From the NCBI GenBank assembly GCA_941918925.1, contig OW799237.1, forward strand, positions 7,173,201 to 7,237,200: DNA of 64,000 nucleotides, written 5' to 3'. The notes under the pieces were generated by a model. It worked only from the letters and a program-made list of their open reading frames with translations, ran no database searches and was not told the DNA's origin. Positions 50,572 to 61,838 of this stretch are shown here, piece by piece; within the stretch, counting starts at the first letter, position 1, and every line of letters starts with the position of its first letter. The stretch is from Phyto melanocephala (Eukaryota; Arthropoda; Insecta; Diptera; Rhinophoridae). The translations under genes and the position numbers were made by a program.

Positions 50572-52700
50572 GAAAAAGGATATAAATGGGTGACAAATAA
50601 AATATACAAGACAAAAAGAAAATAAAACGAACAAAATATTAAATAACAAAAATTGCAAGTTGTAAAGATAATTTTTCTAATTAAAATCAAACATATTAAA
50701 AGAAGAATATTATTGCAAGTAGCAGAAAAAAACAAACAAACAAAGAAACAGGCTTTTTATTGCTGTAAATGAAACAAAACACCTTCAATTTTTTCATAGT
50801 GCTTAAATCCAAAGGATTGACAAAGGAATTGTGACAGCAAGAAAAATATATATTTTTTAAAACAAACAAAACATTTTGTTAAGCTGCCTTTACACCATCT
50901 TATTTCTCATCTAAGTTAGGCTATTTAACATAAGTTTAAAGTATCAAAAATAAGAATTAAAATATTGTTAAATTAAATTTGACTTTGAAATACCTGTGGG
51001 ATGCTAAAAATTTAAAGATTATGTCTAAACCTGAATTATTTGTTAAACTGAATGATAACATTAGGCACTTTCAATGCCTCAGAACACAATTGTTCTTCTT
51101 TTTATTTAGTATCTAGCAAAAGGATATATGGAAGCAACCTTACTCCTAATGTATATAAAGGAAAAAAAACTGTAAGTGATATATTAAATTGAACTTCGAA
51201 TTGTAAAGATACAATTAATATCCATTACCTCTAAATGCAAAATTTACAAGTCTCAAAACAGTGGAAAAAAATTAATTAAAACATTTCCTTATTAAATTTA
51301 TAAGTTTTAAAAAATAATACACACATGATATATGGTCGCTTAAGTAACGAATGCGTACAAGAACATCAGAACTATGACAATGTATAAAAGTATATAAAAT
51401 TGTTAAGCTATTTTTAATTATACACCAAATTAGAAAATTTTAAGACAAATCAATTTGGATATTAAATATGTATTTAAAAATTCTTATTTTGAATAAGTAG
51501 CGCTTTTGGGAGTAAAAATAATATAAACATCAAATCTATTAAGCTAAGAAATATTTTTTTAATACCTTATGTTGCAAAAAAGTTATACATAATTTTTTCA
51601 AATTTTTGAAAAAAAGGATATAAGGAGAGGTCCTTTAATAATGAAAGCAAAAATAAAATATGTTTGTCACCGCAAAAGTCACATTAAACTACGTATCGTA
51701 AGGTGATATTATTTTAAATATCTCACCAAATTTCTTATTTCATTTATCTAATATCCAAAAAAAAAATTTTTTAAATAATTTTTTGTAATAATTCAGTAAA
51801 ATATTGGTTTGTACATAACAGCACAGTTATTGTCTACTCAATTTAACAAAATACTAAAAAAGGATATATGGCGAGATCTTAAAAGGATAATTACAAGTCT
51901 AAGAAATTTGTAATATTTGCAAGTCTAGTTCAAATTACATCCCGTAAGCTTATTTTATTGGAAATAACTTAACACTTTAACCATTTTTTTAAAAACAAAA
52001 ATTTATTTAAAAAAATTTCAACATATTTAAATTTTTTTATTTTATCATATATACCAATTCGGCAAAAAGAAAGCGAAATAATTTTGCAAAACAGCTATAT
52101 ATTGATTACTTTTATAATAAAAAAATTTATATCTCATTTTTCATGTTATACGACAATAGGAAAAATAGTAAGTGCTAGCAGGATAATAATATATTGAAGC
52201 TAATTTTTTATTTCAATATAATTGACTACTTGTAAGTTGGTAATTGGAGTAATATATGACATACATATAACAAGGATATATGATTAACTTTGTTTTGACT
52301 TGCAAACGGTAAAAAGTTTAAAGGTAGCTAAGTTAATGGCAAGAATGCGCAACATGTAATAATATATAAATTATTTAAGAACGATGATAATATAGTGTTA
52401 TGTAAGAAAAGCAAAGTATCGTTAACTTAATCCATCTCACACAACTGAAACAACGAAATATTTGGACATTAATTTAATGTTTTAAGAAAGTGTTTTTGGC
52501 ATGATAGAGAGCTATTTAGACATACCGTATGGTCCAAAAGACTTTATGTTAAATGGACTTTTAGTAGTATTAAGAGTAAACTGAAGTCTAATTACCACTT
52601 CCTTTTCTAGTTGTTGTAGTTATCTGTAATAAAAGGATATGCGACTATTAAGTTACGAACAATTCCTTTTTAGAAAATCTCGTATAGCGTTAACTTCATT
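50572..52700 (+). repeat. Paired-motif array 10 (6 elements)
   Basis: Block A at about 50573 (AAAAAGGATATAAATGGG), 51118 (AAAAGGATATATGGAAGC), 51611 (AAAAAGGATATAAGGAG), 51856 (AAAAAAGGATATATGGCGAG), 52271 (AAGGATATATGATTAAC) and 52631 (AAAAGGATATGCGAC). A weak copy lies at 51325 (ACATGATATATGGTCGC). Block B at about 50648 (AAATTGCAAGTTGTAAAG), 51190, 51684 (AAACTACGTATCGTAAGG), 51930 (AAATTACATCCCGTAAGC) and 52346 (GCGCAACATGTAATAA). In the 52271 element ATATATGATTA can pair with TAATAATATAT at 10 of 11 positions. The last element ends about 400 bp from the jeb exon donor. Confidence 0.7.
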
Positions 52701-53087
52701 TACAGGAAATTTAATCATAAATATCCATCATTTTGAAATATGTGAAGACTATTTTTATTCTTACAACCTCTTCTTTTTACTTTCTTCTATAATAAATAAT
52801 GTTTAATAAACAATACACACTATTTTCATCTATGGTTTTCTATTACTTCACCAAAAATAGGATACCATAGGATAAACTTTTTTATTTACTTTCTACAAGT
52901 TTAGTTAATATGTTAAATTAACCTTAAACAATCCTGAAACTTTGAAACTTATAATAGAAAAACTTGTCAAAGTTTTCAAATAAAAACCCTTTAAGTTGAT
53001 AAAGTGCTTTTTGGGTGTATTGTAATTTAACCTCAGTTATACGTAAACAAATTCCAAAGTTATTATTACTTTTAAATGTTTTGAATT

Positions 53088-53093
53088 ACTTAC
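53088..53093 (-). other. Splice donor of the jeb exon
   Basis: The minus strand reads ...CAAATTG followed by GTAAGT, a full-consensus donor. The exon ends after one base of a codon (phase 1), with G as its last base, so the next codon can be GAA or GAG (Glu). This agrees with the Gln-Ile-Glu I expect in Jeb. Reading on without splicing gives only Gly-Lys and a stop at 53086. Confidence 0.85.
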
Positions 53094-54504
53094 CAATTTG
53101 TGGCACATCATATTGCCTTTGTCCGCGTGCTGTGCGCAACATTAGCTGCGAGGCCAAACTGTGTGGCGAGGACACTCCCGCCGATGAGGCTAAACTGGCT
53201 GGTGTTAAACCCGATCTTTTATGATTGGGATGCTGTAACATTTCTGCGTTTTGTTCTATAGATTTTTCTGATTTGATATCTGCTGGTGATTTGTCCAGCG
53301 TTGTTGAAGAGAATTTTGTTTTATCTTCTGTATTAGGTTCTTTGTCCTGTTCGGGGTTTTTTGAATGTTGTGCGCTTTCTGTTTGTTTATTGCCATGTAG
53401 CCTGGTGGTGGCTGTGGCTTCAGAATTGGCCAAAGCCAATTTGTTACTGCTAAGACTTTTAAAGTGATGTTGAGAAGGTTGTTGTTTAGCCTTCTTTTGG
53501 CCAAATATATTGCGGGGCAATTGTTGTTGTTGCTGCTGTTGCAATTGATTGCGTTTACGCAGCCATTTCTGTTGCATTCTTATGTTGTTGCGATATTTGG
53601 CATTAAATTGATTGGCTTGCTGTCGTTGTTGTTCTTGTTGCTGGTGATTGAGTGTTTGGAGTTGTTGTTCTTTTTCAAAGAAATCTTGTAGCGCCTGTTT
53701 GTTGGGATCTATAGGTTCATGATTTTGATACGAATACGCCAAAGGCATAATGGCTTGCTGCTGCTGAGGACTAGCAGTGTGATGCTGCCTTAATCCTGGG
53801 AAATGTGTCATTTGCTGATGCTGTGACTGTGACTGTGGCTGATAATGATGTTGCATTCTCTCTTTATTTTCCTCAGCCATTAATTCCTCTATGTAGGCAT
53901 ATCCATCCATATCGGGAAACACGTCTTCTTCCTCTTGCACTGGCTCCAATTCCATAAAATCATCTAAGTCCAAGTTGTGGGGATTTTCAAACTCCCTGTC
54001 CGCCGGCTGAACAATGCGGCCATAGTCATATTTATTTTGAGATCTAAGAGGATCAAAACTGCCACCACCACCCGAGTCGTAATCTTCTTCATCATTTAAC
54101 GGCTGTTTAACCACATTGCCAAACATGACATTGTGAGCCTGCTGATTCAGCCAGGCTGAATATTCTTGGTCTATATCCTCGGCCGGATGCATTTTAATGC
54201 GTCCCGTTATTATTGGCCGACCATGATAGCCCGACTCTTCGGCTGTTTGCTTAACCAAACCCATGACCATTAAACGTTCTCTCTCCAATTGGGCTAAATC
54301 GGCCAACTCTTTATTTAAGCGATTGCTAGTGGCTTGAAAGGAATTTGAGGAGGGTTTATTTAAAGATACTGTATTGTGTGTATTGCCATTGTTGCTGGAA
54401 GGTCCGCTGGAGCCTCCTGAACTGGAGCCCGTTAAATGCAGGGCATAGAGACCACTGTTGACCAGCAGCACACAGACTAGAGTCTGCAGTAGGGAGAAAA
54501 ACAT
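53094..54504 (-). CDS. jeb: Jelly belly (Jeb), secreted Alk ligand, first coding exon (partial)
   Basis: 1,411 bp encode the first 470 residues. Jeb is a secreted ligand of the Alk receptor tyrosine kinase, used in Drosophila in visceral muscle founder specification and in neurons. Residues 1-24 form a hydrophobic signal peptide (MFFSLLQTLVCVLLVNSGLYA). A Ser/Gly/Asn-rich stretch follows, then a charged segment (NKELADLAQLERERL), an acidic zone at about 135-210 (NDEEDYDSGGGG, VQEEEDVFPDMDG), a Gln/His-rich zone at about 215-345 with a basic patch (QQKWLRKRNQ), a Lys/Glu/Ser-rich low-complexity zone, and a final LRTARGQRQYDVPQI that I recall as the conserved lead-in to Jeb's LDL-receptor class A module. 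There is no Cys after the signal peptide, as expected if all disulfides lie in that later module. The start is the first ATG, in an A-rich context, and its only upstream in-frame extension lacks a start. The LDLa exon is absent, so the protein is incomplete here. The assignment rests on remembered family sequence. Glutamine repeats come from CAG/CAA runs. Confidence 0.8.
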
Positions 54505-54665
54505 TTTCTTTTTATTGAGATGTAGCAGGTGTTTACTTAAGAGTGGTATGTTTAAGGTTTTGTTTTTTTTTTTCTTCCAAAGAAACGTTATAACGTTAGA
54601 TAGTGGGAGTGAGAGAGTGAGAAAGATGATGAGAGGGTATCAGGATCTCTAAAAATGCTTGTGGA
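54505..54665 (-). other. Probable 5' UTR part of the jeb exon, with upstream acceptor
   Basis: On the minus strand a T-run (ten T's) then CTAAAG ends at 54666, a good 3' splice-site shape. If used, the exon starts at 54665 and carries about 160 nt of 5' UTR before the ATG at 54504. Any leader exon would be to the right. Inferred from sequence only. Confidence 0.4.
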
Positions 54666-54666
54666 C

Positions 54667-57600
54667 TTTAGAAAAAAAAAACAAAATTGAAAAGGGAGTA
54701 AAAGGCTGTGAAATCTAGGTAATATTCAGCTGCCGTTGTTTCATTATATTGTTACGGAATTACTGATGTTGATGTTTAGTTTCCTCTGTTGGCAACAACA
54801 CCTTTTTTATCCCTATAAAAATGCTGCTGATACTGCTACTGTTGCAGATGTTATTGTTGTTTTCAGTTTAAATTGATAATTTGCCAAAGGCAAGTTTTAG
54901 GCAAATTGCTACTGTGTTAGAGTGCTAACGGGGAAAGGGGTAGTTAGGGAGTTGGCTTGTTGCTTCCGTTTAACTGTTTCTTTTATTCTTTTACTTTTAT
55001 GTCCCTTTTTTTTTTTTGTTAAGATTTCGCTTCTATTTTTGCCTTTTTGTTTTTTTTTTTGCTTTTGTTAAGCTGGGGGATTTTTGCTTCTTGTTTTTGT
55101 TTTTTATTGTAGATTTGTTGTACTTCTCTACTTGTTTATTTTATGTTGAGCAGTCTTCTATTTTTCTCTTTATATACATACATACGAAATTATTTTTATT
55201 GTTATTGTTGTTTTAAACTTGTTGTTGTCTTTATGTTGCAAGCTTATTTTGTGCTTTATATCTTTCTTTATGTTTTTATTGTTGTTGTTGTTGCTATTTT
55301 CCTGGTTTTCTATTAATGCTTCTTTCTCTTTCTTTTTTTTTTTGCTTAATGTCTGCCTGTTTGTCTGTCTGTCTGTCGGTGTAGCTGTGTATTTAACTTA
55401 GCTGTCTGTTCTATAGTTTCAAAATCAATAATCAATGTTATTTAAAGAAAAGAACTGTACAATTGACTTCTTCTCTAGACCCGGTTCGTGAGTTTTCGTT
55501 GTTGTTATTATTACGTTTTCTTTGCTTGTTGGCCAACTGTAGGAAAGAGTGGGTGTTGACTCCTAAGCTTTTTTTTTTATTTGGAGAAAATGTAGGGAGT
55601 TTATCTCGTTAGTTCGTTGCCTCAGTCCCAATTTTACCAATTTGAATAAAAAGTTTATTGTTTTCACTGAATACTTTAAAATTTCTTATTTTTATTTGAC
55701 TTTGTTGTTAGTATTGTTAATACTGGCTTATTGATGGATTTGGAGTTATATTAGCAGTTCTTTTAACGACCTTCAATAACCTTTGCTTTAACAGTTTTCC
55801 TGTTAATTTTAATTTTTTTTTTTATTTCAATAAATGTATTTCTGCCAAATTCACAAAGAATATTTTAAATTTATTGAAGGTTTTTTTAGACTAATTTCTG
55901 TATAACATCTTTCAAATAAGCCTTCAATAAAACTTAAATATTTTTATGAATACGGCAGTTCATGTTTTGGATTTTTGTATATTAAAATTCTAGTGTTAAA
56001 GAAAACGTGAAAAAAATGTCAGTTTGTTCGTTTGCGCAATAATATTGAAGAACAGAAGGAAGGCTTAAATGCAAACAAACATGATTTGTATTCAACTTTG
56101 TTTCTGTTTTGAATATTAAATATTTAATTTCATTTAATTAAACATTTTCAAAAAAATATGTCAAGGGTATACTTTCTATGTAGTTTTATTATTCTTTCCC
56201 TGAAAAATGTTTGTTGAAGTTTCCTTGTTGAATTTTAAATGTTTTTAAAAAACTCACTTAAATTGCGGTGAATTTGTGCGGTTAAGTGTTGCCAAGCAAA
56301 TAGAAAAAAAGGTTGACAGCTGACAATTTAGGTTTTGTAAAATTTGTGCAATACACAAGAGAACATGGGGTTTTATTTATTGAACCATAAGTCAAGTATT
56401 TACAGTTCAAAATAATCAAGCAGAAATTTCCTTATGGTTGGCCAAATATTTACACATTTTTACTGGCCTGCAGTGTCTTTTATAAGACGCTAAAGTCAAA
56501 GTTTAACCTGAAACTTTATTTAATTTTAAGGAAATATCTTTAAAGATTTCTTATTTCTTTTTTTCAGCTTTAAAGATTGCTGTCAGCTTTCAATTGCTTT
56601 AAAGGTCTGCTCTCATACTTTGGATGATAACGCTGTTCTCTTTATCGCTTATGTTTGTTTCTTAATTTAAAAAAAAATAAATTGTTTAATTTTAATGATC
56701 GCCTACAGGTATTTGTATTACATCAAGTGGATTACTTTTTCAATTTCCCAAAATGATTTGCTATTACGTGTCGACTGTTTATTTATACGTTTTAGTGCAG
56801 AAAAACCGCTGATGTGTAAATTTCGTGAGATTATGCATACTTGCCTAAAGTTACTGGACGGTGTGGAAAAGAGTCTAACATAATATTGCTATTTTTTTTT
56901 TTATTGCCAATCTACGTTGAGTCATTTGCGAATTTTCGAGTTACGTGACCTTTTTCGAACTTAACGATTCTTAAGGGCACTAGACACGATCGAAATTAGT
57001 AGTAATTGTAAATTGTTGGTATGCCTTATGATAATGTGTTTATATGTGTTAAACCAAAATATCCAATTTTTTATTTTATTTTTCCATTAAGTACCATGGG
57101 TGTAGTAACACATACAAATGCAATTTCACAAAGAATACCAGTGTGCTGGCTTAGTAGCTTCACGTGTGTCTATTCCCTTTTAAGTCGAATCAGAATGGTG
57201 CAGAATGAGCTGCCAGTTTGAATTCTTTACATGTCTTTTAATAAGAATTTTTCTGCTTTTTTCTAAGCATTCTGCTAATAAGATCTAGGAAATTAAATAC
57301 GAACTAATCACTTATAAATGTGATTGACGAAACTAATAAATTTATGCAAATTGAATTTTTATTATTGTTGAACTTTTTTGTTTTAAAAAAAATTTAAATA
57401 TTAGTCTAATAAATTTATATAAAAATTATTTTAAATAGAGGGTATATTTAGGAGACCTTATAGCCCTCGATCGGCTTTTCGGTATATCTGAAAGAAATAG
57501 TGTATGTACAGTGTAGGACAATAATGCCCATCACTAATTTTTTTTCTTCATTCACAAAATTCCCTGATTCAATAATGAAATTGATTTTAAAAAATAACTT

Positions 57601-58180
57601 AAACCTCACGTCGCAGTTAACATAGACCTGTTATTAATAGAAAAATGTCCCTCAAATGCATAGTTCCTGCACTTGCACTATCACCGAAGTGATATTTCAA
57701 CTCGGCGATTTTATAAAGCAAAATATATTAAAATTTTGTATGACTTACATGACTTACAAATATAGTCACAAGCCGGTGTCAAACTATAATGCAAACACAA
57801 AACTTTAACTCTGATAGCATTGAAGAGATTATTTAAAGTAATTTTTGTTAAAAAAATTCAAGAGACTGGTAAGAAGGTTTAATTAGAAATCACACAGTTT
57901 AATAAAATACTCAGTTCTTTTGAGAGATTTCAAAATTTTGTTTGAACAGTTTAGCTAAGTTTGTAGGTCCCAAGCAGTAGAGATAATAATCAAGTGATTT
58001 AAATGATTGTTGTTTTGACGAAAACCGCGTAAATTTAAAATAAGACAATATTAATAAGCTTGCAAAATATATCAACTACAGACACAATCAACACATTTTT
58101 CTACTATTATATATAACACCACCTGCTTTTGTTGTTTTTTTTTAATGGAATTTCGTCGTTGCAATCACAATAAAAAACAG
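54667..58180. other. AT-rich upstream/5' intron DNA of jeb
   Basis: T-rich plus strand with long T-runs (55005-55060, 55330-55345), GTTGTTGTTGTTG at about 55280 and TCTGTCTGTCTGTC at 55360. Two unremarkable plus-strand frames (56695-56883 and 57021-57221) fall in a slightly less AT-rich patch; neither has a recognisable domain. No second gene seen. Confidence 0.4.
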
Positions 58181-58189
58181 AGGCATATG

Positions 58190-58370
58190 CGGCTAATGAC
58201 TCAAAATTGCTGAATTTCAATACCGGAATTCCGGAAAGCATTTCTGCTAATTAGTACTACATACGAGTCCCTGAGATATGCGGGGACGTCAAAAAGTTGA
58301 TTTCAACACTTATACGGAGTGACAGACGGACATAGATAAATCGAATTCTGATCTAAAAAGACTTACGGTT
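58190..58370. repeat. Dispersed repeat fragment related to 26040-26270
   Basis: Contains CAAAAAGTTGATTTCAACAC followed by GACAGACGGACATAGATAAATCGA, ordered as in the 26-kb copy. Family and boundaries not determined. Confidence 0.35.
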
Positions 58371-60734
58371 TAATTCATAAAATTTAAAAGAGCTTTATAA
58401 GATATTTATAACTTAAGTTTCCATAGAAAATCAGTTTGAAATGGCAAACTTATATGTACCCTTTTGTAAACTTGTGTGAAGGATATAACATGTTCTATGT
58501 CGGCCAACAATTTTCATTCGATTCTTAGTTATCTAAAACACACAAATAGAAAACTGATTATGACTGTGGCTATATATGTCAAGCGACAATTTAAGTCGAA
58601 TTTCATAATCTTGTAAGATATTAAAAATTGCCAAAGATCAAAGCCAATCTTCCAGGCTTAAACAGGCAAAACTAGAACATTTAAGTAAGTTTTACATTTT
58701 CTCTTCACTGCAATGAAGTTTCAAAATTTAATTTTAAAATTCATTCCTTACAACTGCTAAGCTTTTAGTGATGAATATGGGAAGCATTTTTAGCTTGATG
58801 TTACAGATCAAAAAAATTTACTTTAGAATTTTTCAATGTTGACGACTTATTGCTGGGCTATTATTTATGAGTAAAGAATGTCCACAAAACTTCACGAAAC
58901 TTGTAATTTAATTACCTAAGAACAGAAGCCGAGATTTGAACAGAGTTATAATTATAATTATTATTTTGTCTTATGAGAGCCTGTGAAAATCTTTGCAAAA
59001 AATTATCTTTACTTAAAGAATACTTTTCCTCGTGTTTTTTTATTTAAGCATGTGAAAATGTATGCAAAAAATTAACTTTATTTAAAAAATACTTTATTCA
59101 ATGTTCGCTTTAAAAACCACTGCAGACAATTTAAAAATGTAAGTAAATTTAATTAAGTCAGCAATAAAATAAAAATTCAGCACAAATAGGATACAATATA
59201 TAGACGTTTTTTTAGGATTTAAAAAAATTTTTCCTGACAGTCGAGTCAAGGTAGGACTGACAAAAAATTCCAAACCCATTTTAAATTTAAATTTATTTGC
59301 ACTTTAATTAAATATGTAATAGTCCTTCTTGTGTTACTGTTTATGCCATTTTAAATCGTAACCTTATAAGTCACTAGTTAACTTTTAAAAGTTACCTCAA
59401 ACACACATTATTTTAAAAAATTTACTTGGTTTTAAGAACTTTTCGATATCCTATAGGTTTTTGGCAAAGCCTTCTTTAAGTTTTTAATAAATTATTTTTT
59501 TTTTTTCAACTTTATATATTTTCCTTGTCATTTCACAAAATCGTTTATATCATTACACTTTTAAAAAATTTATATGAATTTTACCGTCGGCTCTTGTTGG
59601 TTTTTAATATTTAAGACTTTGATTTTGCACCTTAATTTCCCAAAAGATTATCTTTAGTAGTATTTCTTGTTATTTCTTAAAAGCACTTAATGGTTTCTTT
59701 TAACTTAATATTTTTGTTAACAGGAACTTTATTTAATAATAAACTTTCTTTAAACAAGATTAATAAAAAGGGAAAAATATTTATTATTTTTCTTTTTGAC
59801 GTTCGAAAAAAATTCGTGAAAATCAACCAGTTGCTTTCGTTTTCATAAAGGTTATAAATTGTATTTGAGTCCTTTAGCTTACGCACACCAATTTGTGTTT
59901 AGTTAGGGATGTCACTATGTATGTATGGGAGTGAGTGTGTGTGTGTCTGTTTATATATGAGAGAAACGAAAAATACTTTTTTCTTTTATTTTTTTATTTT
60001 TTTTGCGTGTGACTTTCTTTCCTTTTGTTTTGTATATGAGTAGTAGTTTGATCTGTTTTGCAAACGTCAAGTTATTTTTAGTGTCTTTTCTTTAACGTTT
60101 TTTTTTTGCTGTATATTTTTAGGCGATTTATTTTCGTTCTTGCACTAATTTTATAGCTGTGTATATTTAACGTGTTTCTTTTGTTAAAAAGATTTAGTCT
60201 GTTGCTAAAGTTAGATAACTAGTACAATCCTTGAGGAATATGTTATTAGTTTTTGTATGTTATTTAGTTTTTTATTTGTTTTTAGTAGCAAAAAATTTTA
60301 ACATTTATTTTTAGCATTTAAAGGAACTTTTTAAAATTTTAAAAACTTTCATACAGAATTTTTAAAAAAATTAATTTGAATTAAATACTTTAAAATACTT
60401 TTCTTTCTTTTAATATATACTCTTCAGTATATATTTTTTTTAAACACTTTTAAACACTTTTTTAAAAATTACTTTGTTTCGACTTTTCACTACTACTTCT
60501 TTTGTTTGTTTAAATTTTATTTAACTCTTTACGTTTAAATTGACTATTACTTTTTCCCAGAAAAATTCCTTTTTATAACTCTTCTTTCAATATAATTGCT
60601 TTGCAAATACTTTTGTATATTTTTATTTAATATTTTTTTTTTTTTTTTAAATTAAAACACTTTAGTTATTTTTATTTTTTCACATAAAATCTTTTTGGTA
60701 ATTTTTTAGATTGTGTTTTAAGAAAAAATTTTCA

Positions 60735-60795
60735 TCCTATCATGTGAACCGACGAGCAAGGACTCGTCGTCTCAGCAGGTTTCGCCTGTTTGTCT
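60735..60795 (-). promoter_or_regulatory. GC-rich hairpin island, possible jeb leader exon or promoter
   Basis: In very AT-rich DNA this 60-bp patch holds a perfect 6-bp stem with 6-base loop (GACGAGTCCTTGCTCGTC on the minus strand, 60768-60751), next to GGTTCAC and CAGGCGAAACCTG (a second short inverted repeat, 60775-60787). Its position 6.2 kb upstream of the start codon and its composition would suit a transcribed leader or core promoter. No consensus initiator was firmly identified. Confidence 0.2.
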
Positions 60796-61754
60796 ACTGT
60801 AAAAATGCTCACATTCGTTAAGTGCTGCTGCTACTTGTGTTGTGTTGGATGCCTTTATAATGTCGTTGTATTTACAGTCCTTTCGCATGTTCGCTCTAAT
60901 ATCGTTGTTGCTGTAGCTGTTGTTATTGTTGTTATTATTGCTTTCAATTCTATTCCATGTTCATTCAAAGTATAAAGTGTTTTTTATTCAGTCTTTCTAC
61001 TACACACATAGAATTTGTTATTGTTGTCTTGTTGGTTCATGCTGCCGCCACTAGCTCTGCTGTCCATACTGCTGCCTTTCTTTCCTGTTTACCGTATGTA
61101 CTATAGCTAGTTATGAGCCCTTAAGAGCGGCCAAACTGTATTCGTTTTTTAGTTCTTTGTTATATTTTTGTGACTAAAGAAGTTCGTCACTCGTTTTCTT
61201 ATATACTGAGTTGTAGAAGTATACTGTGGAACATGGTGATGTTATAATTGAAGCAGCAAAACAAATTAACATTTTGTCACTGCTCAACCACTTGTTTAGT
61301 ATCACAGATTTGCTCTTATATTTTGCAGGCTCTCTTAACGAAATTTTTTTTTATATTAACTAACCTTACCAAATATTCTGCTGTATTATATATAAATACA
61401 TTTAGGTATAATTCTTTTTACCTACATGCTATAATACTTATTAGGCACCTATATTAGAGGTTTCTAGTTTTTAGTTTATAATTAATAAATTCGGCTCAGA
61501 ATGCTTTAAATGTTTTGAAGTGAAATGGAAAAATGAAACTTTAATAATCAAAATTTATATTAATGGAAAATATCAAAGTTACATGAGCTCATTTAAACGT
61601 CGTTCGCTTTTTTACACAATGGCAATGATCAAGGAGATCCAGTTTTTAATATCTTCATGGAGTTTAGATTTCTGACAACTCTCAGATTTTTGGCTTAGAT
61701 CATTGAGAGTTATACTATATATGTAATCTCTGCCAAAAAAAAAAAACGGAGAAT

Positions 61755-61838
61755 AATTTGTCGTCCGTAATGCCTGCCACACCAAAGAGTAATTTTGTGA
61801 ATCCATTTACCTTTACTGAATTCATATCCTTTTTTTAC
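61755..61838 (-). repeat. Isolated reverse paired-motif element (weak)
   Basis: The minus strand reads AAAAAAAGGATATGAATTC (61838-61820), a good block A. A B-like block about 65 bp on (ATTACGGACGAC, 61772-61761) is doubtful. It is the only family member seen on the 5' side of the jeb exon. Confidence 0.35.

Noticed and set aside
6091..52700. Block A as a CArG/SRF, MEF2 or TATA box
   Set aside because: CCATATATCC lacks the closing GG of a CArG box and does not fit the MEF2 core. A TATA role is conceivable but cannot explain the coupled block B.
6091..52700. The paired-motif elements as C/D or H/ACA snoRNAs or as a tRNA-derived SINE
   Set aside because: No coupled RTGATGA/CTGA boxes, no consistent H box with terminal ACA, and no A-box/B-box promoter at tRNA spacing.
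53015..53691. Open frames opposite or in other frames of the jeb exon (53015-53224, 53225-53467 and 53464-53691 plus; 53256-53504 minus)
   Set aside because: Overlap the well-supported minus-strand exon; their composition is the reverse of Gln/Ser-rich codons and no domain is visible.
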